Source of the DNA: Coprobacillus sp. CAG:605
Lineage (GTDB): Bacteria > Bacillota_I > Bacilli_A > RF39 > UBA660
NCBI GenBank assembly: GCA_000433255.1
Contig: HF998210.1
Span: 1 to 16,561, forward strand
Length of the DNA: 16,561 nucleotides
Direction of reading: 5' to 3'
A program made the position numbers and the translations under genes. How positions within the stretch are numbered: the stretch's first letter is position 1; the number at the start of each line of letters is the position of its first letter. Below the pieces are notes generated by a model that was not told the DNA's origin, did not search any database, and saw only the letters and a list, made by a program, of their open reading frames with translations. Below are positions 6,064-15,506 of this stretch, in pieces.

Positions 6064-9000
6064 AAAATAAACTTAATTGGTTAGTTTCACTCATACCATT
6101 TAAAACACCTAGGCTACGTAGTTTTTCAATAGTGGTACTACTTACCTTGCCTCGTTGTTGCAAGTCTTCGATACTGATGAATGGTTGTTTAGTTCGTTCT
6201 TCAATTATTTTAGAAGCAACACTGTCACCTAGACCATCAAGAGTTCTAAAAGGACAAATTAAAGTTTTACGGTCTTCTGATAAAACAAAATTTTTACCAT
6301 CGGATTTTTCAATGTCAATATTGCCAAATTTAAATCCCCTAGCAGTAGCTTCTAAACTTAGTTTTAAAGTTTCTAAGACACTTGATTCTTTATTAGAAGC
6401 ATCATAACCTTTAGATTGAATTTCAAGCATCTTTTTCTTAATGGCATCATAGCCAGCAATCATTGTTTCGAGGTCGAAATCATCAAATCTTGTGGAGAAA
6501 TATGTTGCATAATATACTTCAGGCATATGAACTTTGTACCAAGCAATTCTGAAGGCACTGGTTACATAAGCCGCAGCATGGGCTTTAGGGAACATGTATT
6601 TAATTTTGCCACAGGAATCGATAAACCATTCTTCGATACCAGCTTCTTTCATAGTTTTTTTATGCTCTTCCCAAGTTTTAGGGTCTTTGCTGGCTCTTCC
6701 CTTACGAACGAATTCCATGATTTTGAAGGCTTTGATTGGTTCAAGACCATGATACATTAAGTAGACCATGATATCATCACGACATCCGATTACTTCTTTA
6801 AAGGGAACGATGTTGTTTTTGATTAATTCTTGGGCGTTGCCAAGCCATACGTCAGTACCATGAGACAAACCAGAAATTTTAATAAGTTCGGCAAAGGTTG
6901 TTGGTTTAGTATCCGATAACATGCCAATAGTAAATGGGGTTCCGAATTCTGGGATACCCAAAGTTCCGGTTGGACAATTTATTTGTTCAGCTGTTACACC
7001 AAGAGGTTTTGGACTTAGGAAGATACCCATGGTAGCTTTATCGTCTAGGGGTACGGTAGTAACATCCATACCGGTCATATCTTGAATCATTCTTAACTGA
7101 GTTGGGTCGGTATGACCTAGAATATCTAGTTTTAAAACATCATCTTGGATACTATGGTAATCAAAGTGCGTGGTACGCCATGAAGCACTGGGGTCTTCAG
7201 CCGGATATTGGAATGGTGTGAAATCAAAGACATCCATGTATTCGGGAATAACTACTATTCCTCCAGGGTGTTGACCGGTAGTTCGTTTAACACCAGTACA
7301 ACCAATTGCTAAACGCTCAACCTCACTATTACGCATGATTATGTTATAGTCTTCGCAATATTTTTTTACATAACCGAAAGCGGTTTTTTCGGCAACGGTA
7401 CCAATTGTTCCAGCACGATAAACGTTATCTGGTCCGAATAGGACTTTGGTATATTCATGGGTTGCCGCTTGGTTTAAATCGGAGAAATTTAAGTCGATAT
7501 CGGGTACTTTATCACCATTAAAACCTAAGAAAGTGGCAAATGGCATGTCTTGACCATCTTTAATCATATTAGTACCACATTTAGGGCATTTTTTATCTGG
7601 TAAATCAAAACCACTTGAATAAGTAGCACCTAAAGGGTTACCCTCTTCATCATCGAAAATACTATTTTGACAGTTAGGACAACGATAATGGGCTGGAAGA
7701 GGATTAACTTCAGTTATACCCATCATGGTAGCAACAAATGAAGAGCCAACACTACCACGGGAACCTACTAAGAAACCATCGTCATTAGATTTTTTTACTA
7801 ATTTTTGAGCGATTAAGTAAATAACGTCATAATGGGCACCAATGATACCTTTTAATTCTGAGTCTACCCTATCTTGAACGATTTGAGGTAATGGGTCGCC
7901 ATACCAAGCCCGAGCTTTAGTACGAACCATATCTTCCGTAATTTTAGCACTATCTTTAATAGTTGGAGCAAATGGTCTTCCCCCAGTATCAATTATGACT
8001 TCTAAAATATCTACCATATCAAGAATTTTGTTAGTGTTTTCAACTACAATCTCATACGCTAAGTCTTTATCTAAGAAGTTAAAGGCATCAAGCATTTCTT
8101 GAGTAGTCATAAAACGCATATCAGGTACATCAATACCTTGACGGTTTAAAGGATGAAGTTTACCATTAGCCTTTTGTCTAACGATTATTTCACGATAGAT
8201 GCGATCTTCACTCATTAAGTTATGAACATCGCCTGTAGCCACTACTAATTTTCCAGCTTCTTTAGCAACTCGAATAATTCTTTTAATATGGTTTTGGAGT
8301 TCTAGTTCATTTCTAAAACCACTTGATTCCATTTGAAGTAAATGACTCATAGCACTTATAGGTTGAACTTCAATGTAATCATAAAATTGCATCATGTTAG
8401 CTAGTTCTTCATCATCTTTAGTTTTAGCAGCTTCAAATATTTCACCGTTAATACAACCACTACCGAATAAAATACCTTCATGATATTTGATAAGTTCTTT
8501 TCTTGGTACTTTAGGCTGGTCGTTACGATATAAGAATTTAGTATTAGCATCACTTATAATACGGAACATGTTTTTAAGTCCAGTTTTAGTCTGAGCAATT
8601 AAGTTCATATGGAAAGGTACTGAGAATTTAACAAGTTGTTCGGAATCTACGGAATCGTAAATATCTTGAGTTGTTTCGATGTTACGGTCGTATAAAACTT
8701 TGCACATGTTATAGAAACATTTAGCGGTTCCTTCGGCATCGTAATCTCCTCTATGGTGTTCGTCTTCGTTCCAAGGAACATTTAATTTTCTTACTAAGGT
8801 TGATAGTTTATGGTTACTCCATTCTGGATATAGCATACGAGCAACACTCATGGTATCAACTACAGTATAGTCAAAATTACCAAGATTATATTTTTTGCAA
8901 GCAGCGGTCATGAAGCCAATATCGAATTTAGCATTATGCGCAACTAGAGGGTCATCCCCTGCCCATTCAAGGAATCTTCTGGTCGCATTTTCTTCGGTAT

Positions 9001-10408
9001 CTTTGTCTTTTAACATATCATCAGTGATATTAGTTAATTCAACAATTTTACGAGGTAATGGACGAAAAGGATTGATTAGTTCGTCGAAACGGTCTAAGAT
9101 TTCACCATTTTTAATTTTAACGGCACCAATTTCAATCATTTGGTCATGGCCAAAGTAGAATCCTGTTGTTTCGGTATCGAAGACAACGAATTCGTTATTC
9201 ATTAAGTCATAGTTTTTATCCGGAGTAACGTTAAAGACAACATCAACGTCATCATTTACAACGTTTAACTCAGTACCATATAAGCCTTTGAATTTATCTT
9301 TATCTTCTTTGCCTTTATTGAATTTAGTAATATTTTCAAAGGCAATGGGAAACGCTTGGCAACCATTGTGGTCGGTAATTGCAACGCCTCGGTGGCCTAA
9401 TTTGATAGCAAAATCAACTAAGTCACAAGTATGTTTACCTAAGTCTAGACCAACCACGGAGTCCATTTGGCTCATCATGGTATGAGCATGAAGCTCTACT
9501 CTTTTTACAGGAGCATCATCGACAGGAGGTGTATCTTTAGATTTAATTTTTTCCATGTTTCTAATGCCTAAAACTATTTCTTTAGCAAAGTTATCGAATT
9601 CAACGTTACCATGTATACGATACCAAGAGCCACTTTTTAAGTTAGACATAACATTAACAAATTCATCATGGTCTCTTTTGAAAATCTTAGCTAGAAGGCT
9701 GTTGGTTTTATCGCTTATTTTAATGGTTGCAATATTAATGGTTTCTTTTTCTAAGGTTGTGATTTCACCAAAGATATAGGCCTCAACGATAATGTTTTTA
9801 ACATCACTGACGATATCGTCGATTTTAGTTAGTTCACCATCAATGTGTTTACCGATAAAGACGGGATTTTCTTCTTTTACAACAGCAGGTTTATTGGCTT
9901 CGTGAGCTTCGATTATTTCTTGTTTAATCATAGCGTTTTGTTCAGCATTAAAAGATGTGGTAATGTTTAAATCATTAAAGCCTAAGATTTGAAGATTGCG
10001 AACTAGACTTCTAGCATTTTCATTGATTATTTCTTCTTCAACTTTACTGTTAACATCAATAATTAGGATATCTTCATCTAAAGTTATTTTTGTTTCTTTT
10101 AAACCAATTAATGAAGGCTTTTTTTCAATAAATCTTTGAAAGATATAATTAAAAGCAGTAGTAATATCTTCACTAGTTATATTGTCATATTTGATATGAA
10201 CGTTACATTTAGCTTTATGATTAATGCCCGTTTTCGCTTTAGAAATAATATTTTCCATTATTTCTGGTGCTATTGGGGTTGAATTTTCTAAATAAACATC
10301 AAATTCTTCTTTAATTTTATTAAGAATAACTTTAGTTATATTCATATTTTCTAATTCTTCTTGATAGTCAACATCAATACTAGCTAAAAATCTTTTTAAT
10401 TCATCCAT
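6062..10408 (-). CDS. polC: DNA polymerase III PolC (Gram-positive replicative polymerase)
   Basis: The 1448-residue product matches the usual PolC length (1437 in Bacillus subtilis). Domains in order: N-terminal domain (1-190); OB domain (about 200-290); a PHP domain that is split, with intact ligands H307, H309, H347, E380 and H729; an inserted DEDDh 3'-5' exonuclease (about 406-570; D411, E413, D496, H552, D557); a zinc-binding cluster C910, C913, C941, C944; polymerase residues D970 and D972 in PDIDLNF and D1095; and a C-terminal QLSLF (1444-1448) that binds the sliding clamp. It should be the main chromosomal replicase with its own proofreading. ATG 10408 follows a GGTGGGAG site and shares one base with the dnaE stop (TAATG), so the two polymerases are translationally coupled. 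No key residue is missing. Confidence 0.97.
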   Translation of the reverse strand: MDELKRFLASIDVDYQEELENMNITKVILNKIKEEFDVYLENSTPIAPEIMENIISKAKTGINHKAKCNVHIKYDNITSEDITTAFNYIFQRFIEKKPSLIGLKETKITLDEDILIIDVNSKVEEEIINENARSLVRNLQILGFNDLNITTSFNAEQNAMIKQEIIEAHEANKPAVVKEENPVFIGKHIDGELTKIDDIVSDVKNIIVEAYIFGEITTLEKETINIATIKISDKTNSLLAKIFKRDHDEFVNVMSNLKSGSWYRIHGNVEFDNFAKEIVLGIRNMEKIKSKDTPPVDDAPVKRVELHAHTMMSQMDSVVGLDLGKHTCDLVDFAIKLGHRGVAITDHNGCQAFPIAFENITKFNKGKEDKDKFKGLYGTELNVVNDDVDVVFNVTPDKNYDLMNNEFVVFDTETTGFYFGHDQMIEIGAVKIKNGEILDRFDELINPFRPLPRKIVELTNITDDMLKDKDTEENATRRFLEWAGDDPLVAHNAKFDIGFMTAACKKYNLGNFDYTVVDTMSVARMLYPEWSNHKLSTLVRKLNVPWNEDEHHRGDYDAEGTAKCFYNMCKVLYDRNIETTQDIYDSVDSEQLVKFSVPFHMNLIAQTKTGLKNMFRIISDANTKFLYRNDQPKVPRKELIKYHEGILFGSGCINGEIFEAAKTKDDEELANMMQFYDYIEVQPISAMSHLLQMESSGFRNELELQNHIKRIIRVAKEAGKLVVATGDVHNLMSEDRIYREIIVRQKANGKLHPLNRQGIDVPDMRFMTTQEMLDAFNFLDKDLAYEIVVENTNKILDMVDILEVIIDTGGRPFAPTIKDSAKITEDMVRTKARAWYGDPLPQIVQDRVDSELKGIIGAHYDVIYLIAQKLVKKSNDDGFLVGSRGSVGSSFVATMMGITEVNPLPAHYRCPNCQNSIFDDEEGNPLGATYSSGFDLPDKKCPKCGTNMIKDGQDMPFATFLGFNGDKVPDIDLNFSDLNQAATHEYTKVLFGPDNVYRAGTIGTVAEKTAFGYVKKYCEDYNIIMRNSEVERLAIGCTGVKRTTGQHPGGIVVIPEYMDVFDFTPFQYPAEDPSASWRTTHFDYHSIQDDVLKLDILGHTDPTQLRMIQDMTGMDVTTVPLDDKATMGIFLSPKPLGVTAEQINCPTGTLGIPEFGTPFTIGMLSDTKPTTFAELIKISGLSHGTDVWLGNAQELIKNNIVPFKEVIGCRDDIMVYLMYHGLEPIKAFKIMEFVRKGRASKDPKTWEEHKKTMKEAGIEEWFIDSCGKIKYMFPKAHAAAYVTSAFRIAWYKVHMPEVYYATYFSTRFDDFDLETMIAGYDAIKKKMLEIQSKGYDASNKESSVLETLKLSLEATARGFKFGNIDIEKSDGKNFVLSEDRKTLICPFRTLDGLGDSVASKIIEERTKQPFISIEDLQQRGKVSSTTIEKLRSLGVLNGMSETNQLSLF

Positions 10409-13293
10409 TATACTCCCACCTTTTCTATATTTAATATATTTATTTGGTATTTATCAAGTCGTTTTTCAACAATACCACTTATTAAAACTAAGTCTTGATT
10501 TTTAATATTATTAATTAATTTTATTTGTTTAGGAAACAAGGTAAAATCAATGATCCCGGTTTCATCTTGACCAGTAAGGAATGCCATATCTTCATTCTTT
10601 TTAGTTTTAATTTTTTTAATATTAGTAATTAAGACAACTGTTTTGATATGTTTATTAAAGTATTCTTTGACATGATTAATTTTCATGATATCTTTGGAGT
10701 TATATCTACTAGCTGGGTGGTTTGTTAGATAGAATCCATAAGAATTTAGTTCACTTTTCATTAAGTCTTCTATAGGATACTCATCATATAGTTCGACGAT
10801 TGGTTTTTCAACTAAAGAGTCATCTAAGTCAGCCATTAGTTCACTGTAACCGATGGCACGTTCGATGTTATTTTTTAAAGTTTGATGATTTAAGTTAAAA
10901 CTTTGGAAAGCATCACCATCGATTAGGGACTCTAAAACTCTTTTATTAACGCTTTTACCATGATTTCTCAAAACAAAATCAAAGAAGTCTTTATACAACC
11001 CGTTTTTTTCTCTCTCATCTATTATATCATTAACGGCGTTAATGCCAACATTTTTTATTGTGGAAAGTGGTAATCTTAGTTTGTTATTACCTATTTTATA
11101 AGTTTTCAAACTTAAATTAACGTCTGGTTTTAAGATATAAATATTTTCTTTTTTGGCTTCATCTAAGTACTTTTTAGTATCGGTCTCACTATTAATACTC
11201 ATATTTAAAAGATTAGCAATGAATATTAATGGGTAATGAACTTTAAGATAAGCCATTTGGTATCCAACTAAGGCATAAGATACTGAGTGAGCTTTGTTAA
11301 AGCCATAGTTAGCAAATTTTAATATTAATTCATAAACGTTTAAAGTGGTTTCTTTACTATAGCCATTAGCAACCGATTGGGTTAGAAAATGTTCTTCTTC
11401 TTTTTTTATTATTTCTAGTTTTTTCTTACTCATAGCACGTCTAATGTTATCCGCTTCAGCAAAGGTAAACCCAGCCATTTTAACTAAGATTTGCATTATT
11501 TGTTCTTGATAAACAATGATACCATAAGTATCTTTTAAAATTGGCTCTAGTGAGTCATCCGGATAAATAACTTTTATTCTTTTCTCTTTACGAGCGATAA
11601 AGTTATCAATATTATCCATTGGTCCAGGACGGAAAAGAGCCACGGCAGCAACTAGGTCATTAAAGCTTTGAGGTTTCAATTTTTTTAAGAAGGCTTTCAT
11701 TCCATTTGATTCATATTGGAATATGCCATTTGTATCGGCATTACAAAAAAGTTTAAAGACAGCATTATCATTTAAATTTATTTTATTAATGTCAAAGTCA
11801 GGTCCAATTAGTTTAGTCGCATTATGTATTACCGTAAGGTTAGATATTGCTAAGAAGTCCATTTTTAAGAAACCAAGTTCTTCTAAGTAAGAACCAGTAA
11901 TTCCCGTATTTATGACATCACCATTATAAAGAATAGGAATTACATCATCTAGATTAACACTAGAGATAACTACTCCGGCCGCATGAGTCGATGTATGGCG
12001 TTTTAAGCCTTCTAATTTCATAGCAATCTTATAAATGTTTTTAAGTTCGTTACTACTCTTTAACATTTCAATTATTTTTTTATTTTTCAAATTATCTTTT
12101 AAAGTTATTTTAGAATCAATATTTTTAGTAAATGACTCAATTAAAAATTGATTGCCATTTAGAGACTTACTTACATCTTTTAAGACTTGTTTACTAGCAA
12201 GAGTTCCATAGGTCATGATAGGAGCAACTTTTAGAGGGCCATATTTTTTTCTAACATAATCAACAACTTCTTCTCTTTTGACATCTTCAAAGTCAACATC
12301 AATATCCGGCATAGTAACACGATCTGGGTTTAAGAAACGCTCAAATAATAAATCATACTTTAAAGGATCAATATTAGTTATCCCAATGGTGTAACTTACT
12401 AAAGAACCTGCAGCTGAGCCTCTTCCAGGGCCAACCATGATGTCATTATTTTTAGCATATTTTACATAATCATAAACAATTAGAAAGTAGTCGGTAAACC
12501 CCATATTATTGATAACTGATAGTTCGTATTCTAAACGGCTTAAATACCTTTGAGAAACGTTGCCATTTAGTCTTTTTGCTAAGCCTTTATAGCAAAGATT
12601 TTTTAAGAATAATTTACTATCTTTAGTACTATCAAATACAGGAATATATTTCTTCGTTTTATCAATTTTCAAGTCTATATCTTTAATAAATTTTAGGATT
12701 GTTTGCTCATCATCTAATGTAACATCAGTTAAATAATAGTTATAATTGCTTTTTTGGTATTCTTCCTGTTTTATTTTAGCTAAGTATGGCAAGTACTTAC
12801 TATCTTCTTCTGTTAAAGCTTTGATCTCATTAATAAAAACAATATTAGGAGTTATTACTAAGCTGTTTCTTTTTTCAGTAATATTTTGGTAACTTAGATA
12901 AATTTCAGGAGTTTTATCTTTTAGTTTTTGATATAATTCAAGCGAAGAATAAGGTATGACTACTTTGATGTTAGTAAGATTGTTAAATAAATATTCTAAT
13001 AAAAGTGTTCTTTGACTTATAATGGTATTTATTTTCAAAAGATTTTGATAACCTAAATAGTTTTTAGCATATAAATATACTGGCTTTTCATTAATTAAAA
13101 CTTTTAAACCTACTATAGGCTTAATGTTAGCAGCAACACAGGTATCATAAAATTCAATTACGCCCCAAAGGTTATCGTCTAGGATTCCTAAAGTATTAAT
13201 ATTTTTGGGTGCAAAAAAAGATGGCAGTTCTTTTATTTTTATAAGACTAGACAATAATGAATAGTCGGTTTTAATTCCTAAGGGAATATACAT
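10408..13293 (-). CDS. dnaE: DNA polymerase III alpha subunit DnaE
   Basis: The product has 961 residues, shorter than Bacillus DnaE (about 1115). Polymerase motifs are intact: VGPGRGSAAGS, the catalytic PDIDVDF (D330, D332), RHTSTHAAG and D479 in FLKMD. A helix-hairpin-helix region follows, and a C-terminal OB fold occupies about 885-958. In Gram-positive cells DnaE works beside PolC, mainly extending RNA primers on the lagging strand. The N-terminal PHP domain is degenerate: all three His of the HLHxH motif are replaced (P4, G6, K8), the TDH motif reads LDD, and the usual Glu is K64. No exonuclease domain is present, so it should not proofread. I see no clear clamp-binding pentapeptide. A GTG lies four codons upstream, but ATG 13293 behind AGGTGG is preferred. 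Confidence 0.95.
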   Translation of the reverse strand: MYIPLGIKTDYSLLSSLIKIKELPSFFAPKNINTLGILDDNLWGVIEFYDTCVAANIKPIVGLKVLINEKPVYLYAKNYLGYQNLLKINTIISQRTLLLEYLFNNLTNIKVVIPYSSLELYQKLKDKTPEIYLSYQNITEKRNSLVITPNIVFINEIKALTEEDSKYLPYLAKIKQEEYQKSNYNYYLTDVTLDDEQTILKFIKDIDLKIDKTKKYIPVFDSTKDSKLFLKNLCYKGLAKRLNGNVSQRYLSRLEYELSVINNMGFTDYFLIVYDYVKYAKNNDIMVGPGRGSAAGSLVSYTIGITNIDPLKYDLLFERFLNPDRVTMPDIDVDFEDVKREEVVDYVRKKYGPLKVAPIMTYGTLASKQVLKDVSKSLNGNQFLIESFTKNIDSKITLKDNLKNKKIIEMLKSSNELKNIYKIAMKLEGLKRHTSTHAAGVVISSVNLDDVIPILYNGDVINTGITGSYLEELGFLKMDFLAISNLTVIHNATKLIGPDFDINKINLNDNAVFKLFCNADTNGIFQYESNGMKAFLKKLKPQSFNDLVAAVALFRPGPMDNIDNFIARKEKRIKVIYPDDSLEPILKDTYGIIVYQEQIMQILVKMAGFTFAEADNIRRAMSKKKLEIIKKEEEHFLTQSVANGYSKETTLNVYELILKFANYGFNKAHSVSYALVGYQMAYLKVHYPLIFIANLLNMSINSETDTKKYLDEAKKENIYILKPDVNLSLKTYKIGNNKLRLPLSTIKNVGINAVNDIIDEREKNGLYKDFFDFVLRNHGKSVNKRVLESLIDGDAFQSFNLNHQTLKNNIERAIGYSELMADLDDSLVEKPIVELYDEYPIEDLMKSELNSYGFYLTNHPASRYNSKDIMKINHVKEYFNKHIKTVVLITNIKKIKTKKNEDMAFLTGQDETGIIDFTLFPKQIKLINNIKNQDLVLISGIVEKRLDKYQINILNIEKVGV

Positions 13294-13318
13294 TTTAACC
13301 ACCACCTAACACTTGATT

Positions 13319-13347
13319 ATTATATAATAATTAAGGCTTTTTTTAAA
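13319..13347 (-). promoter_or_regulatory. Predicted promoter of dnaE-polC within an AT palindrome
   Basis: On the minus strand, TTTAAA (13347-13342) is followed after 17 bp by TATAAT (13324-13319), giving a start near 13312 and a leader of about 19 bases with the AGGTGG site. The -10 lies in a perfect 16-bp AT-only palindrome (13316-13331). No terminator hairpin is visible between ruvB and dnaE, so read-through from the ruvA promoter is also likely. Confidence 0.5.
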
Positions 13348-13357
13348 GTTATTTAGA

Positions 13358-14356
13358 TTATTTTGTTTCAGGAAGTTCAATTCCTAAATGTTTATAAGAT
13401 TTTTCAGTAGCAACACGCCCTCTTGGGGTTCTTTTAATAAATCCTTCTTGAAGTAAGAATGGCTCAACTACATCTTCAATAGTGGTAACTTCTTCACCAA
13501 TTGAGGTAGCAATGGTTGAGGCACCTACTGGACCACCATTAAATTTCATAATAAGAGCATCTAAGTATTCAATATCAATACTATCTAGACCGTCATTATC
13601 TACTTTTAAACGACGTAGCGAGTCAGTTGTAAGTTCCATTGTTATTTCTTTAGAACCAGATACTAAAGCAAAATCACGTACTCGTTTAAATAGACGGTTG
13701 GCAATACGTGGGGTTTTACGGCTACGTTTTGCTAGTTCCATGGCAGCATCATCGGTTATAGGCATATTAAGAACACGACTAGTTCTCAAAACAATCTTTT
13801 TAAGTTCTTCATCGGTATAATAGTTTAATTTAGAAACAATACCAAATCTATCTCTTAAAGGGCTTGAAATATCACCAGCTCTAGTGGTTGCACCAACTAA
13901 AGTAAATGGTGGTAAGTCAATTTTAATATTTCTGGTGTTGCCATCTTGACCAACAACAATATCTAATTCAAAATCTTCCATAGCAGGATATAGGATTTCT
14001 TCAATATATCTTGGCATACGATGGATTTCATCAATAAATAAGACATCACCTGGTTCAAGAGTTGATAAAATAGCCGCTAAATCACCCGATTTTTCAATAG
14101 ATGGACCACTGGCGGTTTTAATATTAACACCAAGTTCATTAGCAATTATATGAGCAAGGGTGGTTTTACCTAATCCGGGAGGTCCATATAATAAGACATG
14201 GTCTAATACTTCATCACGCATCATACAAGCTTTAATGAATACTCGTAAATTTTCTTTTATTTCACTTTGACCAACATATTCGTCTAAAGAACTAGGTCTT
14301 ATGTTTTTATCAAATTCTTCTTCTTTTAAAGTTGGATTATAAATATCATTTTCCAT
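13358..14356 (-). CDS. ruvB: Holliday junction branch migration ATPase RuvB
   Basis: This 332-residue AAA+ protein has the normal RuvB length. It shows Walker A GPPGLGKT (58-65), Walker B LFIDE (106-110), sensor 1 GATTRAG (155-161), the arginine-finger region PLRDRFG (166-172), and a C-terminal winged-helix domain ending in RTPRGRVAT (309-317). As hexameric rings on RuvA-bound four-way junctions it drives branch migration during recombination and restart of stalled forks. ATG 14356 is preceded by AAGAAGGT. It overlaps the end of the HAD gene by 11 bases and is third in the ruvA operon. No ruvC is seen in the window, as expected for a Gram-positive lineage where RecU normally resolves junctions. 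Confidence 0.97.
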   Translation of the reverse strand: MENDIYNPTLKEEEFDKNIRPSSLDEYVGQSEIKENLRVFIKACMMRDEVLDHVLLYGPPGLGKTTLAHIIANELGVNIKTASGPSIEKSGDLAAILSTLEPGDVLFIDEIHRMPRYIEEILYPAMEDFELDIVVGQDGNTRNIKIDLPPFTLVGATTRAGDISSPLRDRFGIVSKLNYYTDEELKKIVLRTSRVLNMPITDDAAMELAKRSRKTPRIANRLFKRVRDFALVSGSKEITMELTTDSLRRLKVDNDGLDSIDIEYLDALIMKFNGGPVGASTIATSIGEEVTTIEDVVEPFLLQEGFIKRTPRGRVATEKSYKHLGIELPETK

Positions 14357-14924
14357 TTTTTACCTTCTTTACTATTTCATATATTTCTTGCCATGTTTTA
14401 GCCTTTTTCAAAGGGCTATTTTGATTGTAATTAGTTTCGTATAAAATGGCTGGAACACCATAATATAGGCAGTCTTCTACTTGGTTTGGACTGTCATCAA
14501 TAAAAAGATTAATATTTTCTTTTTGACATACTTGACCTTTCATACCAGAATTAACTATTAATTTGTGATATTTAAAGCCATTATCGTCTAGATACTTTTT
14601 AGTATCTTCATAGATATCGCTATATTTATTTGATTGGCGATAAGTTATAAATTCAATATAAATGCCTTCATCATACATTTTATTTATGTAATACTTAGCA
14701 TCTTCTTTAATTTTAACAGTTAGAAAAATTTTATTTTTACGATAGTAATCAAAGAAGGCTTCATCATCAGCATCATCCCAATAAAAGATATCGGTAAAAT
14801 AATAGGCATCAGCATTTTTTAGACCTCTACCCTCTTTATAAAGTCTATCATATTCTAAGCCGCATTCAATAATGGTTGTGGTGGTATTTATGATTGTGTC
14901 ATCAATATCTATTCCTATGCGCAT
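14346..14924 (-). CDS. HAD-superfamily protein, 5'(3')-deoxyribonucleotidase-like
   Basis: The 192-residue protein has all the HAD motifs: DIDDT with nucleophile D6 and acid-base D8, a motif II threonine T94, motif III lysine K129, and FIDDS with D143 and D144. Size, the small helical cap between motifs I and II, and the overall layout resemble the NT5C-type 5'-nucleotidases that dephosphorylate deoxynucleoside monophosphates. Other small-molecule phosphatases of the superfamily cannot be excluded. It lies between ruvA (two-base gap) and ruvB (11-base overlap), so it is part of the same transcript. The start at 14924 has an AGGT site nearby. A role in trimming the dNTP pool during repair would fit the context but is inferred from position. 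Confidence 0.8.
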   Translation of the reverse strand: MRIGIDIDDTIINTTTTIIECGLEYDRLYKEGRGLKNADAYYFTDIFYWDDADDEAFFDYYRKNKIFLTVKIKEDAKYYINKMYDEGIYIEFITYRQSNKYSDIYEDTKKYLDDNGFKYHKLIVNSGMKGQVCQKENINLFIDDSPNQVEDCLYYGVPAILYETNYNQNSPLKKAKTWQEIYEIVKKVKNGK

Positions 14925-14926
14925 TT

Positions 14927-15484
14927 TTACCTACTTAATAATAGTTTTAGAGCTTCTTTAACTTGGTCTTCTAGACCTTTAGTAGCATCAACTTGAGGCA
15001 AAATCTTTTTAATATCAGCTTTTTTATAGCCAAGAGATTCTAGGACACTTACAAGTTCATCTAAATCATTAACAGCAAATAGGTCTTGGTGGTCAGCAAG
15101 TTTGCCTTTTAAGTCTAAAATAATTTGACGAGCTACTTTATCCCCTACTTTAGGAAACTTAGTTAGATATAATAAATTTTCTCTTTCGATAGCATCAATT
15201 ACCGCACTTACTGAGCCAGTTGAAACCATAGGAAGAGCCATTTTTGGACCTAATCCTTTAACATTTATAAGTCTTAGGAATAATTCTCTTTCTTCTTTGT
15301 TTTTAAAACCATAAAGGCTATATTCATCTTCTCTTATATAGTTATATAAATAAATGGTATATTTTTCATTTTCTTTATAAACATAAGGGTTTCCTACAAA
15401 TATTTGATATCCGATATTATTATTTTCAATAACAACATAATTTGATTTTATTTCTTTAATTTCTCCAGTAATATAATTATACAT
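14927..15484 (-). CDS. ruvA: Holliday junction-binding protein RuvA
   Basis: This 185-residue protein is close to the usual RuvA length. An N-terminal OB fold (1-62, ending in REDEYSLYGF) is followed by two helix-hairpin-helix motifs, VKGLGPKMA (75-83) and FPKVGDKVARQI (110-121), and by the C-terminal three-helix domain III (about 140-185) that contacts RuvB. Tetramers bind four-way junctions and load RuvB rings. ATG 15484 has a GAGG site (AAGAGGATTAC). It is the first gene of the ruvA, HAD, ruvB transcript, with a strong promoter directly upstream. No complete LexA box (GAAC-N4-GTTC) is visible near this promoter. Confidence 0.95.
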   Translation of the reverse strand: MYNYITGEIKEIKSNYVVIENNNIGYQIFVGNPYVYKENEKYTIYLYNYIREDEYSLYGFKNKEERELFLRLINVKGLGPKMALPMVSTGSVSAVIDAIERENLLYLTKFPKVGDKVARQIILDLKGKLADHQDLFAVNDLDELVSVLESLGYKKADIKKILPQVDATKGLEDQVKEALKLLLSR

Positions 15485-15506
15485 GTAATCCTCTTCTTTC
15501 TAATTC

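Noticed and set aside
6132..9779. Several open frames of 65-114 codons on the plus strand opposite polC
   Set aside because: They lie wholly within the coding region of polC, have no family motifs and no good binding sites, and are explained as shadows of the codon pattern. The same holds for frames opposite the ABC genes, ruvB and the Rpn gene.
4252..10408. Mycoplasma code with TGA as tryptophan
   Set aside because: Tryptophans in the conserved proteins are TGG, no in-frame TGA interrupts them, and TGA ends the Y-family polymerase gene.
13303..13305. GTG start for dnaE
   Set aside because: The GTG lies within the AGGTGGTGG stretch that best serves as binding site for ATG 13293.
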